Shown: positions 23,053 through 35,195 of the stretch, piece after piece
How the letters are laid out: every line of letters starts with the position of its first letter
Numbering within the stretch: position 1 is the stretch's first letter
Assembly: GCA_002914805.1 (NCBI GenBank)
Contig: JXTB01000480.1
Span: 210,366-274,365 of the forward strand
Source: Parasponia andersonii
Lineage: Eukaryota; Streptophyta; Magnoliopsida; Rosales; Cannabaceae
DNA: 64,000 nucleotides
Direction: 5' to 3'
Translations under genes and position numbers: made by a program
The notes under the pieces: model-generated
Told to the model about the DNA's origin: nothing
The model's input: only the letters and a program-made list of their open reading frames with translations
The model's database searches: none

Positions 23053-24690
23053 GTGTACAATAATTTTCACTAATCTCATTTCTTTATCAAAATTTAATTT
23101 TTCTCTCAAGTTATATTATTCTTATCTAATTTTTATCCGAATAGTTTTTTTAACGTTATTTATCGTATATTACTGATTTTTTTTGAATTTATTTATATTT
23201 AATCAACTTTCAATAAATGGTAATTACCAATCATTTTTTTTAAAGGGATATTACCAGTCAAATTAAACTAGCTTATATTTGTAATATTTTTTTACAGAGA
23301 ATTGTAACTTTTATTGGCGTACTTTTAAATGCATAGATTTTGAAATCGATGCTATTGTGCATTTCAAGATAAATAAACTAATTTTTAGTGTACAAGTATT
23401 TCTAATTTTTAAAAATATTTTCCATCAAATGTCCAAAGAATACAAGATATTATCATAAAATGATCTTTTTAAAAAATAATTTCCATCAAATGTTCAAAGA
23501 ATACAAGGTAATGCTATAAAATGATCTTGCATTTCTTTTTCTTTTTTTAACAAAAACCCTCTATATTTTAAGAAATATCGAAAAAAACCCCTTGAATTTA
23601 TTTTTTTAAAGTCCGACCTTTCCATGCAAGTTAAATTGGGAATATTGATGAGTGGATTATAGATATAGATCACTTATTAGGTCATTAGAAAAAAAAAATC
23701 AAATTCTTATTGGAGATAAGTATATATAATTCTTAATTTTAAATATGCCATTTACTAATGATAATTTTGTCATATTTCATTAATTCCTTTAAGTTTGCTA
23801 ACCTTAGAGGATCATATATTAGAGTTAGTCAAATTATAAGTTTTTTTATAATAAAAAATCAAATTATAAGTATGTCTTTTTTTTAGGGGAAAAAAGCCTT
23901 CAATTATTCAATCGTGTACAAATAATTTTCACTAATCTCATTTCTTTATCAACATTTTATTTTTCTTTCAAATCATATCTAATTTTATCTTTTTTTTTTA
24001 TATTACTCATAGTATATTACTGATTTTGTTTTGAATTTATTTAATGGCAATCAATTTTCAATAAATAGTTATTACCAATCAAATTAAACTAGCTTATATT
24101 TATGATATTCCTTAAGAGATATTGTAAGTTTTGTTAGCGTAGTTTTAAATACATAGTTTTTTAATCGATGGTATTATACATTTAAATATAAATATAATAA
24201 TTTTTAATGTATAAGTGTTTCTATACTGAATTTTAAAAGATATTTTCCATCAAATGTCTAAAGAATACAAGATAAGATAATGTCATAAAATGATCTTGCA
24301 GTTCTTTTTTTTTTTTTTTAATGAAACTCCTATATTTTAAGAAATATTGAAAGACCCCTTGAATTTATAAGTCTGATTTGTCCAGGTAAACTAAATTGGG
24401 AATATGAATGAGAAATGAAAAATTTTGGATATTATATTTTAATTTATGATTAAATATGTCGATAGTTATTTAGAAACTATTTTATCACTTATTAGGTCAT
24501 TAGAAAACAAAATCAAATTATTGTTTGGAGACAAGTATATATAATTTTTAATTTATTACAATATTAAATATGTCATTTACTAACAGTAATTATGCCATTT
24601 TTCATTAATTCCCTTAATTTTAACTAGCGTTAAAGAATCATATTTTAAAGGTAGTCAAATTATAATTTTTTTACAATAAAAAATCAAATT
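23053..24690. repeat. Tandem direct duplication, two ~0.8-kb copies
   Basis: Copy A (about 23053-23880) and copy B (about 23913-24690) share in the same order: GTGTACAAxTAATTTTCACTAATC-type starts, a segment with CCATCAAATGTC...AGAATACAAGAT, CACTTATTAGGTCATTAGAAAA, AAGTATATATAATT, CATTTACTAA, and GTCAAATTATAA near the end. Period is about 860 bp. Copy A has an extra internal duplication (CCATCAAATGT...AAAATGATCTT twice, about 23421-23528). There are no ORFs. Confidence 0.75.
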
Positions 24691-27128
24691 TAAGATAATC
24701 TTCCCATATTTTCCAAAACAGGTGAGATTTCATTAAAAACAATTGAAATAAAAGGTCATATTTTAATCTCAAATAACACTCGTCCTGTATTGATTTTTTT
24801 TTTTTTTGGGAAAATCGTCCTGTGTTGAATTTAAAAGTGTCTTTTTGTACATAATTTCCTTTCAGCAATCATACATGTTGAACCTTTCACTGCGAAACTG
24901 CAGTATAATCTTCTGAAATTTTGAAACATAATAAATACTTTAGATAAGAATCCAAAACTATGCCATTGGCTTCACTAAAAGACTATTTAATTGTCATTAT
25001 CGAGTATTTATAAAGCTGCATACGAACATTAATTTTCCCAACAGCAAAAAAATGTACATTAATTTATATGTTTACAAATGAAATAAAATAAAATACTTGC
25101 TTTGTAACAACTCAGTGTTATTTTACTATTGTAGCATCCTCATTTTCCAAGATGCTCCAATTATTATGTGGCTCCATAATATACATTTAGGTCAGCAAAA
25201 CGAGGCACCTTGTTTAAACCAAGTTGGCACAAAGCAAAAAGGATTTTGTACACCTAGCTTTCTTTATTTCAATTACTATACTGTTGTTAACTGGAGTGTT
25301 AAAGACACTCACAAGTAATCAGGTTCTTACAATGAGACCTAAGTTCAATATTAAATGATAAAAAGGACAATTTAGAGTCACGCCTTGAATATCTTTACAA
25401 TTATAGTCTAATATTATTATTGACTTACCTCTAGAACTTTAAAAGTTTAGGATAATTTGTTTCTAATTAGTAATGTAACATGTAATTAGCAAGTGATCTT
25501 GAGTTCAAAGTACCTGGTCATCTGTTAAACTTGTTGTGTATTTGCATTTTGTTAGTCCATCTCCCAACAATTTTAGTCCTTTGGTACTCTTCTTGATAAG
25601 ATATTCTTTAGTCCCAAACCTTGGCTTTCAGTAGTATGATAGGACTTTCCTTTTGAGACCTTGAATTGGAAACACAAAGCAAATATTTGTCACAAGGCCA
25701 CTAAGTCTACTAAAATTGTTTATTCATTGTCTTTTCTTTTGTTCTCACCAACTCTTCTCAATAATCAAAAGGTGCCTTCCTCCAAAACTCTTTCATTAGG
25801 GACTTTTTCTTTTTTCTTTTTTCTTGTTTCTTTTTTTCTTTTGAGTAAACACCAAAAGGAACATTGGGAAAAGCACTAACTTTTAAAAGGGACCAACAAG
25901 TATAACACTATGTAGCATCCATACCTAACAAAAACACAAGAAGAATGTAATTTCAAAGCAAAACCAGTCTCTGAATATTGGCACCAGCAGCCACCACTAC
26001 TCACAAGTCACACAAGTACTGTCATGTTAAACCAAGTTCTACCATATGATAACTCGTCGTCCCATTGCTGATGAAGCCTTACATGCCCTAGAAATGATCG
26101 ATCGATCGATCTTCTTATCGGTTGACTTGTTTTCACCCTAACACTAATTGACTGCAAAAGCTACTTATGCTGCAATGGCCTTGTCAATATCATACGTACT
26201 GCTAATAGTCTTCCACCAATGAAAACTACCACTCATTATCACTCTTCAAAATACCAATGGCACAAGCTTCATATTTTTGCCTAGCATATTATATGTGCAC
26301 ACTATTGGCCAAGACCAAACATTCATTGCCAGTTTTCTTTATGAAAATACTCCAGCAACACCACAACCTTTCCAAGCTCACATGGCATAGTACAGACTTT
26401 TCCCTGTTCCACGAAATAAAAAGAATTTTGCTTTCAGACTCCAATAAAAGAAATTGTTGCAATCTCAATAGGATTATGTGCATATAATTAGGAATACTGA
26501 AGAACATTTTGATAAATCGGTAAACTAACTTGAGACAGCAACCAAAATCTAAATCATCATTCTATTTTTATTTTCCCCTGTTTCCGTCACCAAAAGACAA
26601 AGGACACAAAGTTAGTCTATCAAAGGGATCCACAAGTAAAATCTTGTTATACAACAACCAAATAAGAATCCCCTAAAGAGACATTCTTTCGTCATCATCG
26701 TAGTATGAATTTATGGTACACAGTTCCGACGTGCAAAACAACCACATGCTCCTTGTTGATATCTTCAAGTCCCATACATCTCCAACTCTCATCTTCAACA
26801 GCCTTTTTTTCACTTCTCTTTAATACTATTCTGTTTTCCATGCCCTCGATGGTTCCTACTATTTCAGTATTTCTATCCTTGTATCTCTTCAAAAGTAAAT
26901 CTTTTTTTTTTCATCTCTCGAAGTTTTTCATGTCCATTTTCTCCTGTTTTCTTTTCCATTTAAAATGAAATTCACATTAGAAAATACCCTCAAAGAGCAT
27001 TCAGTCATAGCCCCCAGAACTTTCACGCATTGCCAGAGTGGTTGCACATCAAAGCATGTAATCTCTTAGGTGTCATAATACATGGAGTGGAAATAGAGAG
27101 AGCTCCAACACTAAAACATTATCCGGCT
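24691..27128. other. Intergenic, probably including the DUF789 3' UTR at its right end
   Basis: No gene recognised. The part just below 27128 follows the DUF789 stop codon and is probably 3' UTR for some hundreds of bases. A 65-codon minus-strand ORF at 26695-26892 and overlapping plus ORF at 26705-26968 have no family signature. A GATCGATCGATCGATC run lies near 26097-26112. Confidence 0.45.
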
Positions 27129-30100
27129 TCACCTGCAGTACATGCCATGGGAAGCAAAGAACTGGAAATCTGGGTGGGTAACCTGAAGCCGTCTAAGCCA
27201 GTTGTCCGCAGCTTGCATGAGGGAATTCGCTTGATGGTATTCGCTTATCCCATTTTGTATCCACATGGATCCTTTCAATTTATAAGAAGCCATTCCAAAA
27301 ACAGTTAACGAAAATTTTGGAACACCGTCAATCTCCTTGGGAATAACCATAATAGGAGCCTGGGTATTTCCACTACCTGCAAGAGCAAATAGTAATTCCA
27401 GTATAGTTTAAGTCGAGTCTAGAAGATGAAGAAATAGCATAAAATACTGAACATCATAGTCGTAGACAGGATATACCACTAGCTAGCCTAATAACAGAGA
27501 ATATAGTAATGTTATTTACGTATCTAGAGACATTGTTGTAATGAAGCATGGTTGTCAAATCCTACATCAGATTATGTTTTGCATAGTATGCCGTTCCAAG
27601 AACTTAATAACATTTGAAAAAAGAAAGTAAGAGAATGAGTTGTCCTTCCAAGAAAGGAAAATTTCAAATTTAAAACAAAAAATAGATGAAGAAAACTGCC
27701 TTAAACTAGCAAAACATTATACAGTGTGTCGCAGAAAGTCAAGGTGGAGTTGAAACACCCAGAAGGAATCAATAGGCTAAGGATGCTACGATGCATGAAT
27801 CAGAGTCGAGGATTGACTATGCAGTAACTAGTTTATCAGCTGAATCTTCTTAAACGTGAACCTAACTCTGAGAAGGTACAAGGTACAAAAAAGGGAAAAC
27901 AGAGGGAGATCTCTAGACTTCACACACACACACACACACAACCTATCTATTACCAGCTAAGACTACGGCTGAAGTTTCTTTTCATTATTCTTCCTCATGT
28001 CAATTTTTTTTTTTCCCTCTAGTGGGTGCTGAACCAAAGATTCAGACATATCTCACGTCATTACCTTTTTAGCTGCAGAGTAAATGGATAATGACACGAA
28101 AAACCAACTAAACATAGAAACAAGCGTTTACTTTCAAAATAAGGGACTAGCGTTTACTTTCAAAATAAGCATCTTATTTACTCCAATGTAATAATTATGA
28201 GGGAAACAAAAAGGGGAAAAAAAAAAAAAAAAAAAAGAAAGCAAAACGAGGAAGTTCAGTTGTACTTAATATCCTAATTGTTAATCCTAATTGCCCTCAA
28301 ACAGAGGCCAGGATCATATCCAACTAAATATCATACCCTATCCAATGCTTATGGACCGAATTATTTAATCAAGCATGTCAAACAGAACATTTACATTCTA
28401 TTTCATAAGAAAATGTAATATGAGCTGAGATTCAGCGCAGAAAACCGACCAAGCCATCAGCTTAAAACCATGATCATGATGTGAGGAAGCCAAGCTCAAG
28501 TCAAGGCTCTAACAAGACACGAGAGATTAAAAAATATTAAAGTAAAATAAAAACTATTCTTTTCTCCAAAAGATGCGGGTAAGAAAATAGTTAATTGCAA
28601 TTTTATCAGAGTACCTGTCATTGGTGTTGAAAGGGAATGGTATGTCAAAAAGCAAGCATCCAAATCTTTTAATGTTGGACCCGTGGGTATCCGATATATA
28701 GGATACCTACAAAATTTTACCAGATAAAATAAATTTTGGGTTTATGCAAAGCAACATAAGATCATAGATCAAATTTTTCTCTTACCATGCCACAGACAAC
28801 CAACTGGCTGGAAGTAAATCACAACTTCGTAATGTCTTCAACCCAGGATATCGAGAAGCAAGAACTGATATCTGTCAAATTAAAAAAATAAATAAATTAG
28901 GAAGCTGAAGAGGTCAGACCACAAAGCTACTACCGTAGAGTGATTGAGAAATTAACTAGCCTTGTCAGCCAGTGGTTCACGGCTAAAAGGAGGGTCCCGC
29001 TCAAGATACTCAAAGAGTAGGACACCTTGGGAATTCGAAGCTTCCCCATCATCACTCGAAAAACCCTCTTGTAATGCAACACTGTGTTCATCATGCATGG
29101 ATAATCTGCTCATTCTAAAAGAGGCCTGATTTGTTAGATTATGAAGATGCCGCTGCTCCCCAGAAAATTTCACGCCCTTTTCAATTTCATAATCACTGCT
29201 TCCATCACTACTAGAATCTCGATAGGAGTCAAAATCACTGTCCTCACTAGCTTGCCTGACCCCATTCAAACCAATTATTAGAGGTGATGAAATCTCCATT
29301 ATTGAGCAGCTTAATAAAAATGACCAAAAGAGAGGATAGAAGATAAACAGTTTCAAAAGGATACCTATGTAGAACTGAGATGACATAAAAGAAAGTGCTA
29401 GAAATACGGCCCAATGAATTTGATTCTTAGCAAAATCATGTCTCGTATAATGTTATTTCCAAGAATTAACAGAGAGTATCATATCTCGAACACAGCCATA
29501 AAGTTGAGAAATAAAGAACATGGCATACTATGCTTTAAGTCAAAAGCTCAACTAAAAAAGAAAATTAAATTCCACACTATCACCAAAATATCTACTGCAA
29601 ATACACAATAGTACAAAGAAGAAATTACTTGGTGGAAAAAACCAGAGAAACTAACAATATTGCAAGACTTGGAGTAGCAAGCAGTGAGTATCAAAATTGA
29701 TGGTTTTGCTACGAAATTGATGATTTTATACGAACAAGATGTGATGGATGATTTTGCTCCTCGAGAACAAAGAATATGAATGTGCGACGTCAACAATTTG
29801 ACAAACTATACAACTGCATAACTAAATGAGGATTGTAAAACAATTGCATTTTAAATATCAACACTAGTCAAATTTCAAGAGGGAATTGGTATAATCATTA
29901 TTCCAAACAATTTCACGAAAGTATGCACATTCCTGCATTAACTCGTAATAATAAACTAAAAAAGTACCTTGGCTTTGCGTTTTTCTTGCCAGAGGATTCT
30001 CCATATAGCTGGATGCCCGATAAATAAGGAACATAGTATTGAATGACAGAATCACTTCCATCAAGGACCAAAGGCACTCCAGCTCCATATGCACTCCACT

Positions 30101-30821
30101 CCTTATACGATTCCCAAAGATCGTTTAAGGGAAAGAAATGCTGAAACTCAACATCACAAGTCCTCCACCCTCTCATTGTTGTCTGAATCAAACCAGATTA
30201 TAAATTTAACTTCCCAACAAATAAAGCAAGATTATCAACTAAGAAACCTCAGCAATAATTTTTATTTATTTCAGTTTCTCACAGATAATGAAGGGTTCTA
30301 AATTCCTAAATAAAGAAAACCCAATATAAAATTTAAATATTTTTTTTTCTTCATCAGCAGGAAAAGACTCAGCTAATACATGGTAACCAAATTTACGGTT
30401 TGCGTCTTATTCAAATCGAGTATCATACTCTCTGGTCCTAACAATGGAAAAACACAATCCCCAAAACTTATTTCTTTGAGTACGCTGTATTTTCTTAGCA
30501 ACCAAACGACAAGTTTAAGAAACCAACTGGAAAGTGAAGATAAACCTTAGAGAAATACTGAGCCGGAATGAAAGGCACAGTGGATTCCAAGAACCTCTCA
30601 AGGTTATTAGAAGGCGTTATAGATGGCTCAGAAGGCTCATTGAAACTTTTACTATCAGAATCCATAACTTTGCTCATCGTAGATGAATCTGGGCTCCCGC
30701 TTTTATCGCTTTTGGCTCTCCGGGCTTGCTTTTGCTGGTTGTGATTCTTTCTTGCTTTCACGGGAATGTAAAACCGGTCCTCCCCACGAACTGTTCCACA
30801 CTGTAATCCAGTCCCCAACAT
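27129..30821 (-). CDS. DUF789 family protein, 6 exons, 403 aa
   Basis: Plant-specific DUF789 (PF05623) protein of unknown biochemical role. Coding exons: 30546-30821, 29968-30182, 28961-29255, 28786-28871, 28615-28706, 27129-27376; total 1212 nt with TGA, all phases consistent. It starts [20 protein letters not shown], a family-typical N-terminus, then a basic Lys/Arg/Gln stretch. The DUF789 core starts with [20 protein letters not shown] (73-92), then [29 protein letters not shown] and [12 protein letters not shown]. An acidic Ser-rich linker (about 165-200, [18 protein letters not shown]) follows, and the conserved end includes [35 protein letters not shown] and SWLRRLQ-like motifs near the C-terminus. 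Length is usual for the family. Intron 3 uses a GC donor. It is transcribed in the same direction as the kinesin, about 6 kb upstream of it. No catalytic residues can be named. Confidence 0.95.
28123..28169. repeat. 26-bp tandem duplication in DUF789 intron 5
   Basis: A 21-bp segment (AGCGTTTACTTTCAAAATAA plus G) occurs at 28123-28143 and again at 28149-28169 without change. It lies in the long last intron (27377-28614), which also holds a (CA)n run near 27923-27940 and an A run near 28216. Confidence 0.8.
28959..28960 (-). other. Non-canonical GC splice donor (DUF789 intron 3)
   Basis: Exon 3 must end ...GAC AAG to join ATA TCA GTT (Lys-Ile-Ser) in frame with the conserved family sequence. 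The intron then starts GC (AAG|GCTAGT) and ends TTTGACAG at 28872. The nearest GT, four bases further, would add GCTA and shift the frame into a stop. GC-AG introns are a known minor U2 class. Confidence 0.8.
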
Positions 30822-31518
30822 TTTCTCAGCCGAAAAAACAAAAACAAAAGCGAATATCCTCCGTTTGGCAACTGAGAAAACGAAGGAAAATACAATTGAA
30901 AAGCTACTGGAACTTTTTCTGATTTCCAAGAAAGAAAAGACGGAGAGCCCAACTCACGAAAATGAAAAAAATGTTTCCACTATATCTAGAGTCCCCGATT
31001 ACTTTCAAGCCGATATATTTACATATATAAGATGTATAATACAGAAGTAACAAAATCTTGGGTTCTCTTGCGTTTCTCGGCAACCAAACAGGGAAAGGAA
31101 AAAGACCCAGTCCGTTTCTTCCGAAGCCCAAACTGACTCGAATACTGAATTCAACTGATCAGATCAGAGAAACCCAGAAATCATCAAAAAAAAAAAAAAA
31201 GCTTGGATTAGATTAATTCAGAGCGAAGAGAGAGACGAAAATGAACGATACCCAAATGGGTTTTCTGAGAATCAGAAACGAGACGTGAAGAGAGAGAGAG
31301 AACGGAAGCTTGAACCAGAGGGCAGAGGCAGAGTGTACATTTATGTAAACGAGAACTAAAGTTTAAGTACTTGAGTAATTTATTTTGGTGGGTGATTTTG
31401 TTATGAAGTTTTGTTTTTGGTGGTGTTTTTTGAATTAATCAAAAGTTTTGTGGTAGAAGATGGGGATTAGTAAGTAAATTTGTGATTGGTGGGTTAGTTG
31501 CGCTAGTGGATTTATCGA

Positions 31519-31550
31519 CACGTGGAAGGCACGAGTAGGTGGAACACGTG
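31519..31550. promoter_or_regulatory. Paired CACGTG G-boxes upstream of DUF789 gene
   Basis: CACGTG occurs at 31519-31524 (in the ABRE-like context ACACGTGG) and at 31545-31550 (ACACGTGC), about 200 bp upstream of the likely leader (CT-rich, near 31260-31320). G-boxes bind bZIP and bHLH factors. A third copy is at 31773-31778. Confidence 0.55.
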
Positions 31551-31772
31551 CAAAAACTGCCAATTGTGTAAGGACTGTAATAAGAATTAAGAGCTACCAC
31601 CATTAACCATATAAAGTGATTTTAATTATTAGTAATTACCTAAAAATTCCAAGGAAAAACAACAGTGTTATTTTTTAAAAAAAAAAAGAATGAAAACATT
31701 GATTAGCTGAAAATAATGAGGTTTTAATTTCAGCTTCTTACAAAAATGAAAATCAGGTGGGACTAACCTTTA

Positions 31773-31778
31773 CACGTG
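31773..31778. promoter_or_regulatory. Third CACGTG G-box
   Basis: CACGTG in the context TACACGTGTG, 223 bp beyond the paired G-boxes. It is the third palindromic G-box within 260 bp in AT-rich DNA. Confidence 0.4.
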
Positions 31779-32542
31779 TGTACTAATTCTTATTTGTTTT
31801 TGGTGCAAATGACGGGGATTTGTTGGTCTAATCACTAATACACCCAAATGAAACAAAAACATTAATGGGTTTCTTTAAAAAAAAAATTCCTTTTAAAGTC
31901 GCAATAATTGGAATTAAATAAATTTCTTTTAAGCTTTGCCACTGATATAAAAAGATTATCTAGAAAATTGAAAACCATATTCTCCCTTTTTTATTTCGGG
32001 AGTTCTTACGTCCTTCTCATATTTGCATGAAGGATAGTGATTACAATATAAAAATGGTATGAATAGTGGAGCATTGGATGTGTAAATGCTTAAGATGTTA
32101 TCTCATTTATTTCAAAAGTATTTCAAATAAAAAGGGTCCTAAAAAGGAATTCGAAAATGGAGTTATCTTATTTATTGATTTCGGAAATAGGAAGATTCTT
32201 TCTATTTTTTATTTTTCTCGCGTTGTGAACCACTGAATTTCTACCCTATAAAAGAAACTATAAATAAAAGTGCATCTAGGGGAAGACGGAATATGCGTGC
32301 ATTGCAATACATCAAATTAATTTGGACGTAAGCCAAAAAAAATGGTAAATTAATGGTATTATGAAACAATTTTCAAAATCAAAGGTAATAAAACAACATT
32401 TTCAAATAAAAAATAAACTAGCAAAAATCAAGTCAAGACACTCCAAATGGACCCTAGTGTACGTAAATAAATAGAAGAGGTCCATATCATCACAACTCAC
32501 GATCCACAAGCTTTGTCTGTGATTTCCTCCAAAAGAAAGGCA

Positions 32543-32588
<46 letters not shown>

Positions 32589-34285
32589 CAGCCCACACCA
32601 ACTCCCATACTAAATATTTTCAGAGAATTGGCCGGCAATTTCGACCATTCATTAGTGGCTGATTGGAATGTGTCCAATAAGGCAACAAAGCCATTTGGCC
32701 AGAAATGCATCCAGATCGTCTAATATTGGTATCAGAATTCATATCTAAGTAGTAAATTAATGTCAAATGAAAATGAAAAAGTTTCAAAACAAATGAAAGA
32801 ATCTCAAAACTTATTACCTAGTTGCAGATTTTAAATGGTGTTATAGTTATGGATAACGCTAATAGTCCCCATTATTATACAAAATTTTTTATAACAACAC
32901 ATCACGTGAGTTGTCACAATTTAAATGTTGTATTAAAATTTATACATATAAAATTGATATTATCAATAATTGAATTGAGACAAATTATATATTATATAAA
33001 AAAATTTATTATAATAGTTAGTACCGAGCATTATCCTATATTATTATTAATATTATTATTACTTGGAACAGAGACACCAAAAGTAGACTAGGATTTGAGT
33101 TACTGATTAAAAAAAAAAAGGGGATAAAGATGAAGAATAGAATGCTTTAAAAAACATGATTAGAATTGAATTCTTTTGTAAACATTTTTTTAAAAAAACA
33201 ATTCTTTTGTAAACTTTGAAAATGCATTTCTTACTCAATATTTCCCCCACTTGTATTGGACTTTGTCATTTTTATCCATGTCGTAGTCCAAAAAACGAAA
33301 AAAAAAATAGTAAGTTCAAGCTTATTTGTTAAATTTGTTTTAAACATCTAATAGAAAAGATTTTTCATTAATTATTGTTTATATTTGACTCATAATTTAA
33401 AATTTTAGCTGACAAATCAAGACTTTGAATTCTGGCCTACTTGAGTTTTGCATGTCAACGACCAAAACATTGATAGATTTTTTTTTCTTTTTAGTGAGTA
33501 GACAACACTTTACAGATGGTGTTGTGGTGTTTAGCCTAAAAAGAATAGAACAAGGCGGATTAAAGTTAGAATTCGGCAAAAAGAGTTAGAAATTGGTAAA
33601 GAAGTTGGATTTTTTTTTCTTTTCTAATAATCCCTAAAGGGTGCCAGACCTCTAGAGTAGTATTTCCAAAAGGGGAAAAAAAATAGGAGTAATCGTTTAT
33701 GCTATCACTATGACACATCTCTTACACCAGGACTTTACAATTTATAAACATAGCATTATTCCTAAAAACTGCCAAAAAGTTTAACATTAGTAATTTATAA
33801 CATTTTATTTGGTAAAATTTAAAGGTAAGATAGTTATTTCATGCAAAAATTACTTCTACTTTTGGTCCTGAACTTTGACATAAAAAAATGAAACCAAACG
33901 TTATAACTTGTCCATGACTCCATATTTCATATGTATTTAAGATGTAAGTAATGTGAAAATACCCTATTTTATTTACTATAATAGTTTTGCTTGGATTTTT
34001 TTTTTTTCACATTGCAAGTGGAAAACTAATACAATCAAGGGAAATAATTATGGTAAGAATTATAGTAATTTAATGACATTATTGGTAGTCAACTATTTCC
34101 AATCATATATTATCCACATTCTTATTTAAATGACACATTATCCACATTGCCGTTAGCTTCTCCTACAATCACATATGTCCAGTCCAACTACTTAATTAAC
34201 ACTTGCTATTATCTTAAACGTGTGATTAAATCCACCTAACCACGGTCAATAATCGTATCATAATTTACTCTACTAGTATCGAATG
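31779..34285. other. Intergenic AT-rich DNA with a TA microsatellite
   Basis: No gene recognised. A (TA)n run of about 33 bp lies at 32550-32583. Short open frames such as 32402-32710 run through this microsatellite and are not credible genes. Confidence 0.5.
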
Positions 34286-34445
34286 TTTTTTTTTTTTAAG
34301 TGGGGCTTAACTAATGACTACCATTTATTACAAATTTAAAAGAAAATAACACACACACTTTACCAAGATTTGAACCCATGACCCCTCCAAACTCACACAT
34401 ACGTCCCTCAAGTTTTGGACCAACTGAGCTAGCCCTATTGGCTAA
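34286..34445 (-). mobile_element. tRNA-derived SINE, copy 1
   Basis: On the minus strand the element begins near CCAATAGGGC and carries a perfect Pol III A box TAGCTCAGTTGG (34420-34431) and a B-box-like GGGTTCAAATC about 45 bp further. It ends in AAGCCCCACTT plus an A run (T run on plus). It is flanked by a 9-bp target duplication with one mismatch: TATCGAATG (34277-34285) and TATCGTATG (34446-34454). Length is about 160 bp. A related copy in the opposite orientation is at 46162-46329. Confidence 0.88.
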
Positions 34446-34740
34446 TATCGTATGCTCATAAGTTCACTAATATCAAACAAAATGAAAAGGGGAATTCAAT
34501 AATTTTCCTTATATATTTTGCTAAACACTACAATTTCTCTTCTATTATAAAAAAATCTAAATTTGAAAGAAAATTTGGGTTGTGATTTCTAAAAACACAG
34601 GAATTTTGTGCAAAATTTCTTTTAGAGTTTTTATTTAATTTTTTCAAAAATAGAAATTCTATCCCGATATTATTTATTTATGTTTTATGCACTATTGTTA
34701 GTTTGCAATGTCCGAATTATGATTTCAAAAATATTAATAG

Positions 34741-35195
34741 CACGTTTACTTTGTTGTAATCATAATTGGAATAAATAAAAAGAGAAATGAATGAGAATAA
34801 AATAAAAAATATGTGAATTACTATTTGTATTATATTATTTACTTAAAACTAATAGGAATGGGAATTTATTGGAATAATATTCATTTGTTTATTTAACTTA
34901 TAAAAAATAATGAGAATACATTATATTTACTAAACTGTCCTTTTAAATATATGTATATTTTACAGTAGATAAATTTTTTGGATAAAATTGTATTTTATAA
35001 TTTTAATAATTAAAAGAGAGTCAAGGAGCATTTATAGCTAATCACATTCCTTAGTATGCTAGTGGAGAATTATTCTCCTTTTTTTCTCCTAAATTTGTGT
35101 GGACTCTAAATATTTCTCTCTTTCTTATATTTTAGTAAACCTTTGAACGAGAATCATTACCATATATATCATTCATATTATTCTTTAGTAAACAT
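34741..35195. mobile_element. MITE-like element with GTTTACT terminal repeats
   Basis: The ends read CACGTTTACTTTG... and ...CTTTAGTAAACAT, that is GTTTACT inverted at both sides, with further loose similarity (gaatgAGAATaa near each end). No ORF. Flanking TTAATA-type sequence occurs on both sides but a clean target duplication cannot be fixed. Confidence 0.4.

Noticed and set aside
26097-26112. GATCGATCGATCGATC run as a possible regulatory array
   Set aside because: A short simple repeat with no supporting context.
26695-26968. Overlapping 65- and 87-codon ORFs on opposite strands
   Set aside because: No homology recognised; position fits untranslated sequence after the DUF789 gene.
27030-27060. 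Possible tRNA gene (GCCAGAGTGGTTG resembles a tRNA A box)
   Set aside because: No matching B box or cloverleaf at the right distance; it lies just after the DUF789 stop codon.
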